Shown piece after piece: positions 7,463 to 16,561 of a stretch of DNA of 64,000 nt. Source of the stretch: Streptomyces uncialis. GTDB taxonomy: Bacteria; Actinomycetota; Actinomycetes; Streptomycetales; Streptomycetaceae. The notes below the pieces were generated by a model. That model did not search any database. It was not told the DNA's origin and worked only from the letters and a program-made list of their open reading frames with translations. The position numbers and the translations under genes are program-made. Location of the stretch: positions 372,001-436,000 of the forward strand of contig NZ_LFBV01000004.1 in NCBI RefSeq assembly GCF_001905345.1, written 5' to 3'. Numbering within the stretch: position 1 is the stretch's first letter; each line of letters opens with the position of its first letter.

Positions 7463-8944
7463 ATGGGAACCGTGATCGATGAAGAGACCAGGTACGAGGC
7501 GGTACGCAGCCGCGATGCCCGCTTCGACGGGGAGTTCTTCTTCGCCGTCGAGACCACCGGCATCTACTGCCGTCCCAGCTGCCCCGCGGTGACCCCCAAA
7601 CGGCAGAACGTCCGCTACTACCCCACCTCGGCGGCGGCCCAGCGCTCCGGCTTCCGGGCCTGCCGCCGCTGCCGCCCCGACGCGGTACCCGGCTCCGCCG
7701 AGTGGAACACCCGCGCCGACACCGTCGCCCGCGCCATGCGCATGATCGGTGACGGCGTCATCGACCGCGAGGGCGTCGCCGGACTCGCCACCCGGCTCGG
7801 CTACAGCGCCCGCCAGGTCCAGCGCCAGCTCACCGCCGAACTCGGCGCGGGCCCGGTCGCCCTCGCCCGCGCGCAGCGCGCGCACTCCGCTCGCGTCCTC
7901 CTCCAGACCACCGCCCTGCCCGTCACCGAGATCGCGTTCGCCGCCGGGTTCGCCAGCGTCCGCCAGTTCAACGACACCATCCGCGACGGCTACGGCACGA
8001 CCCCCACCGGACTGCGCGCCGCCGCGCCCCGCGGCCCGCGCGGCCCGGTCACCCCGTCGACCGGCCTCCCCCTGCGCCTCGCCCACCGGGGCCCCTGCCC
8101 GACCGGGCCCCTCCTCGACCTGCTCGCCGAGGAGGCCGTCCCCGGCATCGAGGAGGTCACCGGGGCCCCGGGCGCCCGCGTCTACCGCCGCACCCTGCGG
8201 CTGCCGCACGGCGCGGGTGTCGTCGCCGTGGACGAACGCCCCGGCGGACCCCGCCGCACCGCCACCGGCGGCATCCGGCACGGCGGCTGGCTCGACGCCC
8301 GGCTGCATCTCACCGATCTGCGGGACCTGACCACCGCCGTCCAGCGACTGCGGCGCCTGTTCGACCTGGACGCCGACCCCTACGCCGTGGACGAACGCCT
8401 CGGCGCGGACCCCCGGCTCGCCCCGCTCGTCGCCGCCCGCCCCGGACTGCGCGCACCTGGCACCGCCGACCCCGACGAACTGGCCGTCCGCGCGCTGCTC
8501 GGCCCCGCCGACGTCCGGCGGCTCGTCGCCCGCTACGGCAAGGCACTCGACGCCCCGTCCGGCACCCTCACCCATCTCTTCCCCGAGCCCGCCGTGCTCG
8601 CCGCCGCCGAACCCGGGGGCCTTCTCGGCGCGCTCACCACCGCGCTCGCCGACGGCACGCTGCGCCTCGACGCGGGCGCCGACCGTGACACCGCCCACCG
8701 CGCCCTGCTCGCCCTGCCCGGTATGGACCCGGGCACCGCCGCGACGATCCGCGCCCGCGCCCTCGGCGACCCGGACGCGGCCCCGGAACCCGGTTCATAC
8801 GGTCTGCCCGTCCCGGACGCCTGGCGGCCCTGGCGTGCCTACGCCCTGTGGCATCTGTGGGCGGCGGGCACGCCACCGCACGCCGTGGCCACCCCCTGCC
8901 CGCGCCCCGCACCCCGACCGCACACCCCGACAGGGAGCCCGTGA
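7463..8944 (+). CDS. Ada-like regulator fused to AlkA-type DNA-3-methyladenine glycosylase
   Basis: Three domains are visible. Residues ~1-75 form the Ada zinc domain that accepts methyl groups from phosphotriesters, with the four cysteines in GIYCRPSCPA and CRRCRP. Residues ~85-180 form an AraC-type helix-turn-helix. Residues ~200-490 form an AlkA-like N-terminal domain and HhH-GPD glycosylase fold (LLALPGMDPGTAATI hairpin). The protein should sense methylation damage and excise alkylated bases. The start is uncertain: ATG 7463 and GTG 7472 fit the zinc domain best, and an upstream ATG at 7421 is in frame. The stop overlaps the ogt start, giving a coupled repair operon. Confidence 0.88.
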   Translation: MGTVIDEETRYEAVRSRDARFDGEFFFAVETTGIYCRPSCPAVTPKRQNVRYYPTSAAAQRSGFRACRRCRPDAVPGSAEWNTRADTVARAMRMIGDGVIDREGVAGLATRLGYSARQVQRQLTAELGAGPVALARAQRAHSARVLLQTTALPVTEIAFAAGFASVRQFNDTIRDGYGTTPTGLRAAAPRGPRGPVTPSTGLPLRLAHRGPCPTGPLLDLLAEEAVPGIEEVTGAPGARVYRRTLRLPHGAGVVAVDERPGGPRRTATGGIRHGGWLDARLHLTDLRDLTTAVQRLRRLFDLDADPYAVDERLGADPRLAPLVAARPGLRAPGTADPDELAVRALLGPADVRRLVARYGKALDAPSGTLTHLFPEPAVLAAAEPGGLLGALTTALADGTLRLDAGADRDTAHRALLALPGMDPGTAATIRARALGDPDAAPEPGSYGLPVPDAWRPWRAYALWHLWAAGTPPHAVATPCPRPAPRPHTPTGSP

Positions 8945-9495
8945 TCACCATGACCGGCCCGAGCACGACCGCCACCACCGCACCCGTCGTCCTCTGCACC
9001 ACCCTCGACAGCCCCCTCGGCCCGCTGCTGCTCACCGCCGACGACTCCGGGGCCCTCACCTCGCTGTCCGTCCCCGGGCAGAAGGGCGGACGGACGTCCG
9101 AGGACGGCTGGCGCACCGCGGAGGAACCGTTCCGGGACGCCCGCGAACAGCTCGCCGCCTACTTCGCCGGGGAACGTACGGAGTTCCGGCTCCCGCTGCG
9201 CCCCGAGGGCACCGAGTTCCGGCGCCGCGTCTGGGACGCCCTCGACGCCGTGCCCTACGGCACGACCACCAGCTACGGCGAGCTGGCCGCGCGGATCGGC
9301 GCGTCCCGTGCCGCCGTCCGCGCGGTGGGCGGCGCGATCGGCGCGAACCCGCTGCTCGTGCTGCGCCCCTGCCACCGGGTCATCGGCGCCGACGGCTCCC
9401 TCACGGGGTACGCGGGCGGCCTCGACCGCAAGCGGCTGCTGCTCGCACTGGAGGGGTCCGGACCTGGGGGAGCACCGGTACCGCCGTCGGCCTGA
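8941..9495 (+). CDS. ogt: Methylated-DNA--[protein]-cysteine S-methyltransferase (Ogt)
   Basis: This 184-residue protein removes O6-alkyl groups from guanine onto its own cysteine. The active-site motif PCHRVI is intact (Cys144), with the helix-turn-helix region YGTTTSYGELAARIG before it. The GTG at 8941 overlaps the preceding stop by four bases (GTGA) and has AGGGAG six bases upstream, so it is preferred to the ATG at 8950. With the Ada/AlkA fusion it forms a two-gene adaptive-response-like operon in which the methyltransferase of classical Ada is a separate protein. Confidence 0.93.
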   Translation: MITMTGPSTTATTAPVVLCTTLDSPLGPLLLTADDSGALTSLSVPGQKGGRTSEDGWRTAEEPFRDAREQLAAYFAGERTEFRLPLRPEGTEFRRRVWDALDAVPYGTTTSYGELAARIGASRAAVRAVGGAIGANPLLVLRPCHRVIGADGSLTGYAGGLDRKRLLLALEGSGPGGAPVPPSA

Positions 9496-9572
9496 GAATG
9501 GTGGTCGTCCGCGAGGGACCATGGAGGTCTTGAGATTCAGGGGCGGGCGCCGGTACGGAGCAAGGAGCACGG

Positions 9573-10565
9573 GTGTCGCAGGAACGGTCCGGTCCGGTCG
9601 AGCGGATGGAGCGCCACCAGATCGCGGTGTATCTCGGCGCGATGGCGGCGGGCGCCCTGACCGGCTGGGCGGCCCCGGCGGCCGGACCGGGCCTGGAGCA
9701 CGCCATCAACCCGGTGCTCGGCGCGCTGCTGTTCGTCACCTTCCTCCAGGTCCCGGCCGCCGAGCTGGTCCGCTCCCTGCGCGACGGGCGGTTCCTGTCC
9801 GCCGCCCTGGTGGTGAACTTCGTGGTGGTGCCGCTGGTGGTCGCCGCGATGTTCGTCCTGCTGCCCGCCGACCAGGCCGTACGGATCGGGGTCCTGCTGG
9901 TCCTGCTGTGCCCGTGCGTGGACTACGTGATCGTGTTCTCCGGACTCGCCGGCGGCTCCGCGCGCAGGCTGCTGGCCGCGACCCCGCTGCTGCTGGTCGC
10001 GCAGATGCTCCTGCTGCCCGGATTCCTGTATCTGTTCATGGGCCCGGACCTCGCCGACATCGTCGAGACCGGGCCGTTCGTGGAGGCGTTCGCCGTCCTC
10101 ATCGTCGTCCCGCTGGCGCTGGCCTGGGCCCTCCAGGCATGGGCCGCGCGCCGCCCGGCCGGGCAGCGGGTCTCCGACGCCGCGACGGCCACGATGGTGC
10201 CGCTGATGGCCGCCACGCTGCTGGTCGTGGTCGCCTCCCAGGTCCCCAAGCTGGGCGCCGGCCTCACCGATGTCGCGGCCGTCGTCCCGTTCTACGTGGC
10301 GTTCCTCGTCGTCATGGCCTTCGCGGGGAAGGCCGTCGCCCGGGTGTTCCGGCTGGACGCCCCCGCCTCCCGGGCCGTCGTCTTCTCCGGCGCGACCCGC
10401 AACTCCCTGGTCGTCCTGCCCCTCGCACTGGCGCTGCCCGACGCCCTGTCGGTGGCCGCGGTCGTGGTGGTCACCCAGACCCTGGTCGAGGTCCTCGGCA
10501 TGGTCGCCTACGTCCGCCTCGTCCCCCGTCTCGTCCCCGACCGCGAGGCCACCGTCACCGTCTGA
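9573..10565 (+). CDS. Arsenic resistance / bile acid:sodium symporter superfamily transporter
   Basis: A 330-residue membrane protein with about ten hydrophobic helices and the two inverted five-helix halves of this superfamily. The CPCVDYVIVFSGLAGG segment matches the conserved cysteine region of ACR3-type arsenite exporters and their relatives. SGATRNSLVVLPLALALP is the matching crossover helix in the second half. The GTG start has AAGGAG at a good distance. There is no ArsR regulator or arsenate reductase nearby, so arsenite may not be the natural substrate. The family is sure; the substrate is inferred. Confidence 0.8.
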   Translation: MSQERSGPVERMERHQIAVYLGAMAAGALTGWAAPAAGPGLEHAINPVLGALLFVTFLQVPAAELVRSLRDGRFLSAALVVNFVVVPLVVAAMFVLLPADQAVRIGVLLVLLCPCVDYVIVFSGLAGGSARRLLAATPLLLVAQMLLLPGFLYLFMGPDLADIVETGPFVEAFAVLIVVPLALAWALQAWAARRPAGQRVSDAATATMVPLMAATLLVVVASQVPKLGAGLTDVAAVVPFYVAFLVVMAFAGKAVARVFRLDAPASRAVVFSGATRNSLVVLPLALALPDALSVAAVVVVTQTLVEVLGMVAYVRLVPRLVPDREATVTV

Positions 10566-10677
10566 TCCCGGTCCCCACGCACCGGTCCGGTCGCACCCGA
10601 CCCGTACGGCCGAACGGGTGAGCGGGCCGGGTCCTGGCCGGTTCGGGCTCATGGCGTGGTCCCCCGTGGCGGGAGCG

Positions 10678-11160
10678 CTAGCCCCACAGCACCGTGCCCA
10701 GCCACGCGCCCGCGACCAGCAGGCAGGCGCACCACTCGACGAGGACGCTCCAGCCTCCGGCCCGCAGCGCGGTACGGGTCGAGGCGACCGCCTCGCCGTG
10801 GCCGCCCAGCCGTACCCGCTCCGCGAGATAGATACCGCCGACGAAGCCGGGCACCGACCCCACCACCGGCACCAGACAGAAACCGACGACCGAGCCGAGC
10901 CCCGCGTACAGGGCCATCCGGCGGGTGGCGCCGCTGTGCCGCAGTCTGCGGGGCGGCAGCTGCCAGCGCACCGCCTGCGCCACCAGCATCAGCACGGTGG
11001 AACCGACGAGGACCCCCCACGCGGTCGTCCGGGTGTCCTGCACCGCCCACCACGCCACCGCCGCCCACACCAGCCACGAACCCGGCACGCCCGGCACCAG
11101 CACCCCGCACAGGCCGAGCAGCATCACCACGCCGACCAGCAGGAGTTCCCACGCTCCCAT
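10678..11160 (-). CDS. DUF456 domain-containing membrane protein
   Basis: A 160-residue hydrophobic protein with four or five membrane segments and glycine-rich turns such as VPGVPGSWLVWAAVAWW and VVGSVPGFVGGIYLAERVRLG, the signature of DUF456. No enzymatic residues stand out and no function is established for the family. It converges on the transporter gene to its left across 112 bases and is followed upstream by a divergent-looking regulator on the same strand 86 bases away. Confidence 0.82.
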   Translation of the reverse strand: MGAWELLLVGVVMLLGLCGVLVPGVPGSWLVWAAVAWWAVQDTRTTAWGVLVGSTVLMLVAQAVRWQLPPRRLRHSGATRRMALYAGLGSVVGFCLVPVVGSVPGFVGGIYLAERVRLGGHGEAVASTRTALRAGGWSVLVEWCACLLVAGAWLGTVLWG

Positions 11161-11246
11161 CCGCCCAGCCTGCCGGAGTACGCCCCGCCGCGCGCGCCGG
11201 GCGTCGGGAGCCTTCGGCGGCTCCGGGCTCCGGACCCGCCGCCGGG

Positions 11247-12233
11247 TCAGGGGGTCCGGGACACCCAGCCGCGCTCGTACGCGTGCCAGCCGAGCTGGAG
11301 CCGGGTCGTCACGTCCGCCAGTTCCATCAGCCGTTTCACCCGGCGCTGCACGGTCCGCAGCCCGAGTTCCAGCTGATGCGCGGCGCTCGCGTCGGTCAGT
11401 CCCATCAGCAGCAGCGAGAGGATCTCCAGATCGAGCGCGTCCGGTCCGTCGGGGGACGGCGCCGCGACGGTGCCGCCCCGGCCCAGCCGCAGCGGGAGCG
11501 CCTCCCGCCAGACCGCCTCGAACAGCCCGGACAGCGACTCCAGGAGGCCGCAGCTGTGCACGACGAGCGCGGACGGCTCGGCCGAGTGCGCCACCAGGGG
11601 CACCATCGCCAGCGAACGGTCCGCTATCAGCAGCTTCGTCGGGACGCGGTCCGCGACCCGGACCTCCTCGTCCCGGCCGAGCGCGGCGGACAGCTCCCGC
11701 ACCCCGGTCGGCTGCGACAGCACCTCGCGCTCGACCACCACCCGGTACGCGACGCCGCGTCCCGCTGCAGCCGCCTCGGCCTCGTTGTCGGCGCCCGACA
11801 CGGCGATCGGGTCGCCGGTCACCAGGGCGCAGACCTCGCGGTGCGCGCCGAGCTGGAGCTGGAGGAAGCGCTGGGCGATCGCGCCGGTGCCGGTCACCAC
11901 CTCGACCAGGTCGTGCACGGCGGGTGCGGCGGCCCGTTCCTGGTACTCCTGCGCCAGCAGCGCGGCCGAGAGCTCCGCCCGCTCCAGCTCCCGGCGGCGG
12001 CGGGCCAGCAGGGCGGCGAGGGCGACTCCCGGGGGTGCGGCCACCCAGCGGCCCGGGCGGCCCGACGCCTGTGCGGCGAGGCCGTGCCGTTCCAGCTGGC
12101 GCAGGGCCCGGTCGGTGGCCGGTTCCGCGAGGGTGAGCCTGCGGGCCAGTTCGGGGATGTCGGCGGCGCCCACCGCCACGAGGGCGCGGTACGCGGATTC
12201 GTGCACCTCGTCCAGTCCCAGTGCGGACAGCAT
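11247..12233 (-). CDS. TrmB/LuxR-like helix-turn-helix regulator
   Basis: The 328-residue protein has a DNA-binding domain at each end. Residues ~1-70 resemble the TrmB winged helix (LGLDEVHESAYRALV, then IPELARRLTLAEPATDRALRQL). Residues ~265-325 resemble a LuxR-type helix-turn-helix (DLEILSLLLMGLTDASAAHQLELGLRTVQRRV). The middle is a phospholipase-D-like effector region, including VPTKLLIADRSLAMVPL. This pattern is common in Streptomyces regulators of unknown target. Its promoter side faces the first repeat island, which begins within ~30 bases of the start codon. Confidence 0.78.
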   Translation of the reverse strand: MLSALGLDEVHESAYRALVAVGAADIPELARRLTLAEPATDRALRQLERHGLAAQASGRPGRWVAAPPGVALAALLARRRRELERAELSAALLAQEYQERAAAPAVHDLVEVVTGTGAIAQRFLQLQLGAHREVCALVTGDPIAVSGADNEAEAAAAGRGVAYRVVVEREVLSQPTGVRELSAALGRDEEVRVADRVPTKLLIADRSLAMVPLVAHSAEPSALVVHSCGLLESLSGLFEAVWREALPLRLGRGGTVAAPSPDGPDALDLEILSLLLMGLTDASAAHQLELGLRTVQRRVKRLMELADVTTRLQLGWHAYERGWVSRTP

Positions 12234-12261
12234 CAGACGGTGTCCCTCCCCGTTCGTTCAT

Positions 12262-13304
12262 GTGCAGTATGCGGGTCGCCTTCGCTTGCGCTTCCCAGGT
12301 CCGTCCGGCGGGACGCACTTCGTTCCTGTGCCGTCGTTCGTCGTTTTCGCGCAGTTCCCCGCGGGTCGCCTTCGCTTGCGCTTCCAGGTCCGTCCGGCGG
12401 GGCGTGCTTCGTTCCTGTGCCGTCGTTCGTGGGGTGCGCAGTTCCCCGCGCCCCTGGATGCTGCCTCCTGGTGTCGCTCGTCGGGTGCGGGCCTGTTCTC
12501 GTCTTTGCGCAGTTCCCCGCGCCCCTTTGGGGCGCGTTCTGCTTGTTCTTCGGGTCGGTGCCGGTCGGGATTCTCCGTCCTCGCTCCAACGCGCTCGGTA
12601 CGACGTGTCCTTACCCGGCTGAAGAGCATCGGAGTCTGCGGGCAGAGATTCCCGCCCACCCCCTTCGCTGAGTCCTGCGACTGCGCGAGGAGGGTGTGCC
12701 AACCCCGCCCGGGCTGACGCCGGCCCGCAGACGGACGGCAGCCCCAGTCGGCCGCCCCCAAAGGGGCGCGGGGAACTGCGCAAAGACGAGGGCCGACCCG
12801 CACCCGAGGAGCGACCGCAAGAGGGCAGCATCCAGGGGCGCGGGGAACTGCGCAAAGACGAGGGCCGACCCGCACTCGAAGAGCGACCGCAAGGGGGCAG
12901 CATCCAGGGGCGCGGGGAACTGCGCGAGCAACCACGGGCCACCCGCAGCCGAACGGCTACCGCAGGGGGCGCCCCCAAAGGGGCGCGGGGAACTGCGCAA
13001 AGACGAGGGCCGACCCGCACCCGAGGAGCGACCGCAAGGGGGCAGCATCCAGGGGCGCGGGGAACTGCGCGAGCAACCACGGGCCACCCGCAGCCGAGCG
13101 GCTACCGCAGGGGGCGCCCCCAAAAGGGGCGCGGGGAACTGCGCACCCCCGGACGGCCCGCACGGGGACAGGTGCGTCCAGGTGGGGAACCCTATGGGGC
13201 GCGAGCGAAGGCGACCCGCGGGGAACTGCGCACCCCCGGAGTACCCGCACGGGAACAGGTACGTCCAGGTGGGGAACCTCAGAAGCGCAAGCGAAGGCGA
13301 CCCG
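12262..13304. repeat. Repeat island 1: nested inverted array of gcgcagttcccc units
   Basis: About one kilobase without a credible gene. The sequence GCGCAGTTCCCCGCG occurs three times forward on the left and about seven times as its complement on the right, so the arms point at each other. Linker types alternate: one carries gtcgccttcgcttgcgcttcc, the other the sequence around ctggatgctgcctcc. A 293-bp core lies between the arms. Long open frames exist here on both strands, but they come from low-complexity repeats and carry no domain. The island separates two divergently transcribed genes. Confidence 0.9.
12498..12790 (+). repeat. Core element copy 1, bounded by 36-bp terminal inverted repeats
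   Basis: The ends (12498-12533 and 12755-12790) are inverted repeats matching at 35 of 36 positions and start ctcgtctttgcgcagttccc. Inside, positions 12619-12664 are a 46-base block that is identical in the copies at 31837-31882 (reverse orientation) and 49516-49561. A second shared block includes ggtcgggattctccgtcctc. A short GCGGG/CCCGC hairpin lies within the 46-base block. No transposase or protein is encoded. It has the form of a small non-autonomous element, but mobility is only inferred. Confidence 0.75.
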
Positions 13305-13394
13305 TGGTCTCACTTTGTCGATTCGTCTTCTTATGTATCGACGGATTTTCTGTATGACCGTTTTCGGGCGCCGCGGGCCGTGAACAATACCGCC

Positions 13395-14690
13395 ATGAGC
13401 CAGCAGGGGGAGAAGCCGTCGGACCGCCAAGAGGACGACGGGTGGGGCGACTTGTACGCCGACTGGTCCGAGGGGCGGAGCGAGGACCCGGCCCCCGCCG
13501 GGGACACCGACACCGTCGACGACCGTTTCGTCTCCGTCGCCACCGTGACCGACACCGGCACAAGCGAGGCCGGGCCGGTGGAACCGCCCGAGGCGCCCGT
13601 ACCCGCTCCGCGTCCGGCGGAGCCCGCGGTGGTGCCGCCGCCGTGGCAGCCCGCCGGCTCGTCCACCGGACCCCGTACCTTCCGGCTGGGCCGTCCCGCA
13701 CGCGCGCGCCGGGAACGCGCCGAAGCGGGGGAGCCGCCGGTGGTCGCCCATGTGGGGGACCGTCCGCCCACGTACGAGGCCGAGCCCACCGCGCTGCCCG
13801 CCGCCGATCCGGAGGCGCTGGCGGAACTCGTGCCGGACACCGTGCTGGACGGGGCCCGGTACGGGACGTCCGTGCTGCGGGCCGTGTCCACCCGGGGGGA
13901 CTCGGCCCGCTACCGGGGCGAGCACCGCGGGGACGCCCTGCTGACCGTCCGGTTCGGCGGCGGCGACGACGCGCTGGTCCTGGTGGCCCTGGCCACCGGC
14001 GCCCGCGGTTCGGCGACCGCCCGGCCCGACGCCGTCGAGGCCACCCGGTGGATCGCCGGTGCCGTCGGCCGCAGTCACGCCCGGCTCGCGGGGGACATCC
14101 GGGCGGCCCGCCGGGGCGATCTGAAGTCCGGACTGCACCGGCTCACCGACCGCGGTCTCGGGATGCTCCGCGCCCGGGCCGGCGAGGCGCCGCCGGAGCA
14201 CCCGGTGAGCCTGCGCTGTCTGCTGCTGCCCGCCGACCCGGCCTGCCGGACCCGGGTCTTCTTCGGTGTCGGTGACGGCGGACTGTTCCGGCTGCGCGAC
14301 GGTGAATGGCAGGACATCGAACCCCGGGCCACCGACGCCGCCGGTGAGCCGGTGATGGGCTTCGGCTCACCGCCGGACGCGAGCGTCCCGGACGACCCGC
14401 AGGCCGGGGAGCCGGGGATCGCCGCGCCTCCGAGCCCCTACGAACCGGCCCGGGAACAGCCCCGCGACCCGTTCCGCTTCCGGGCGTCCGTCGCCCGCCC
14501 GGGGGACACCCTGCTGCTGTGCTCACGCGGCCTCGCGGAACCCCTGCGCGGGGAGCGGGCGCTGGCCGCGCATCTCACGTCCCGCTGGTCGGAGGGACCA
14601 CCCGGGCTCGCCGCGTTCCTCGCGGACGCCACCGTCCGGGTCAAGGGCTACTCCGACGACCGCACCGCCGCCGCCGTCTGGGAGGCGTGA
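13395..14690 (+). CDS. PP2C-like protein with altered catalytic positions
   Basis: The N-terminal ~130 residues are acidic and proline-rich. Residues ~150-430 follow the PP2C serine/threonine phosphatase fold: the STRGDSARYRGEHRGDAL start, the central strands, and a YSDDRTAAAVW end. Two metal-binding aspartates seem to be replaced: the usual ADG position reads ATG, and the usual CSDGL reads CSRGL. It may therefore be a pseudophosphatase or a binding module. The region just upstream (13310-13390) is AT-rich for this genome and probably holds the promoter. No partner kinase is adjacent. The fold call is fairly firm; activity is doubtful. Confidence 0.72.
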   Translation: MSQQGEKPSDRQEDDGWGDLYADWSEGRSEDPAPAGDTDTVDDRFVSVATVTDTGTSEAGPVEPPEAPVPAPRPAEPAVVPPPWQPAGSSTGPRTFRLGRPARARRERAEAGEPPVVAHVGDRPPTYEAEPTALPAADPEALAELVPDTVLDGARYGTSVLRAVSTRGDSARYRGEHRGDALLTVRFGGGDDALVLVALATGARGSATARPDAVEATRWIAGAVGRSHARLAGDIRAARRGDLKSGLHRLTDRGLGMLRARAGEAPPEHPVSLRCLLLPADPACRTRVFFGVGDGGLFRLRDGEWQDIEPRATDAAGEPVMGFGSPPDASVPDDPQAGEPGIAAPPSPYEPAREQPRDPFRFRASVARPGDTLLLCSRGLAEPLRGERALAAHLTSRWSEGPPGLAAFLADATVRVKGYSDDRTAAAVWEA

Positions 14691-14818
14691 TCCCGCGGCC
14701 TGTGAATTCATGGACGCAGCACATACCGGGCCCGTGAGCGGGTACCCGGCGCTGCGACCGGAGAACACAGGCGACGCGAAGGAGCGGCGCCCGCGACACG
14801 GACGGGGTACGTGAGCTC

Positions 14819-16561
14819 ATGGCCAAGCAGAACGTCGCCGAACAGTTCGTCGACATCCTTTCCCGCGCGGGCGTCAAGCGGCTCTACGGGGTCGTGGGCG
14901 ACAGCCTTAACCCGGTGGTCGACGCGATCCGCCGCAGCCCGGACATGGACTGGATCCATGTCCGGCACGAGGAGACCGCCGCCTTCGCGGCGGGTGCCGA
15001 GGCCCAGATCACGGGGCAGCTCGCCGCGTGCGCCGGGTCCTGCGGGCCCGGCAATCTGCATCTCATCAACGGTCTGTACGACGCGCACCGCTCGATGGCC
15101 CCGGTCCTCGCGCTCGCCTCGCACATCCCGTCCAGCGAGATCGGTCTCGGCTACTTCCAGGAGACCCATCCGGACCAGCTGTTCCGCGAGTGCAGCCACT
15201 ACAGCGAGCTGATCTCCAACCCCAAGCAGATGCCCCGGCTGCTCCAGACGGCGATCCAGCACGCCGTCGGACAGGGCGGGGTCAGTGTCGTCTCGCTGCC
15301 CGGGGACATCGCCGACCAGCCCGCCCCCGACAAGGCCGCCGAGAGCGCGCTGGTCACCTCACGGCCGACCGTGCGGCCCGGCGACGAGGAGATCGACAAG
15401 CTGGTCCGGATGATCGACGCCGCCGACAAGGTCACGCTCTTCTGCGGCAGCGGTACGGCCGGGGCGCACTCCGAGGTCATGGAGTTCGCCGGGAAGGTGA
15501 AGTCCCCGGTCGGGCATGCGCTGCGCGGCAAGGAGTGGATCCAGTACGACAATCCGTACGACGTGGGGATGAGTGGGCTGCTGGGTTACGGCGCGGCCTA
15601 TGAGGCGACCAACGAGTGCGATCTGCTGATCCTGCTGGGCACCGACTTCCCGTACAACGCGTTCCTGCCCGACGACGCGCTGATCGCGCAGGTCGATGTC
15701 CGGCCCGAACGGCTCGGGCGGCGGTCCAAGCTGGACCTCGCGGTGTGGGGCGATGTCCGGGAGACCCTGCGGTGTCTGATCCCGCGGGTGAAGGAGAAGA
15801 GCAACCGGCGCTTCCTGGACAAGATGCTGAAGAAGCACGCCGACGCGCTCGAAGGGGTCATCAAGGCGTACACCCGCAAGGTCGACAAGCACATCCCCAT
15901 CCACCCCGAGTACGTCGCCTCGGTCCTCGACGATCTCGCGGCCGAGGACGCCGTGTTCACCGTCGACACCGGGATGTGCAACGTGTGGGCCGCCCGCTAT
16001 CTCTCGCCGAACGGCCGCCGCCGCATCATCGGCTCGTTCTCCCACGGCTCCATGGCCAACGCCCTGCCGCAGGCCATCGGCGCCCAGTTCGTGGACCGGC
16101 GACGCCAGGTCGTCTCGATGTCCGGGGACGGCGGCTTCACCATGCTGATGGGTGACTTCCTCACCCTCGTCCAGTACGACCTGCCGGTGAAGGTGGTCCT
16201 GTTCAACAACTCGTCGCTCGGCATGGTCGAACTGGAGATGCTGGTCGCGGGGCTGCCCTCGTACGGCACCACCAATCTCAATCCGGACTTCGCCGCGGTG
16301 GCGCGGGCGTGCGGTGCCTTCGGGGTCCGGGTCGAGAAGCCCAAGGATCTGACGGGGGCGCTGAAGGCGGCGTTCCGGCACAAGGGACCGGCCCTGGTCG
16401 ATGTGGTCACCGACCCCAACGCGCTGTCCATCCCGCCGAAGATCAGCGCCGAGATGGTCACGGGCTTCGCCCTGTCGGCCTCGAAGATGGTTCTCGACGG
16501 AGGTGTGGGGCGGATGGTGCAGATGGCCCGTTCCAACCTCCGCAACGTGCCCCGGCCTTGA
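14819..16561 (+). CDS. poxB: Thiamine pyrophosphate-requiring enzyme, pyruvate dehydrogenase (quinone)/PoxB type
   Basis: This 580-residue protein has the three-domain layout of the TPP enzyme family. An N-terminal Pyr domain carries the catalytic Glu in HEETAAFAAGAEAQ. A central domain follows, and then a C-terminal PP domain with GDGGFTMLMGDFLTLVQ and VVLFNNSSLGMVELEM, the TPP/magnesium motif. It most resembles pyruvate:quinone oxidoreductase (PoxB), which decarboxylates pyruvate to acetate and passes electrons to the membrane. A membrane-binding C-terminus is not obvious, so a pyruvate oxidase or related decarboxylase is possible. The ribosome site is weak. It is not clearly in an operon. 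Confidence 0.85.
   Translation: MAKQNVAEQFVDILSRAGVKRLYGVVGDSLNPVVDAIRRSPDMDWIHVRHEETAAFAAGAEAQITGQLAACAGSCGPGNLHLINGLYDAHRSMAPVLALASHIPSSEIGLGYFQETHPDQLFRECSHYSELISNPKQMPRLLQTAIQHAVGQGGVSVVSLPGDIADQPAPDKAAESALVTSRPTVRPGDEEIDKLVRMIDAADKVTLFCGSGTAGAHSEVMEFAGKVKSPVGHALRGKEWIQYDNPYDVGMSGLLGYGAAYEATNECDLLILLGTDFPYNAFLPDDALIAQVDVRPERLGRRSKLDLAVWGDVRETLRCLIPRVKEKSNRRFLDKMLKKHADALEGVIKAYTRKVDKHIPIHPEYVASVLDDLAAEDAVFTVDTGMCNVWAARYLSPNGRRRIIGSFSHGSMANALPQAIGAQFVDRRRQVVSMSGDGGFTMLMGDFLTLVQYDLPVKVVLFNNSSLGMVELEMLVAGLPSYGTTNLNPDFAAVARACGAFGVRVEKPKDLTGALKAAFRHKGPALVDVVTDPNALSIPPKISAEMVTGFALSASKMVLDGGVGRMVQMARSNLRNVPRP

Noticed and set aside
10678..13080. 800-residue open frame spanning the DUF456 gene, the regulator and repeat island 1
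   Set aside because: Only the last 160 residues form a real protein. The rest is out of frame with the regulator gene or made of translated repeats.
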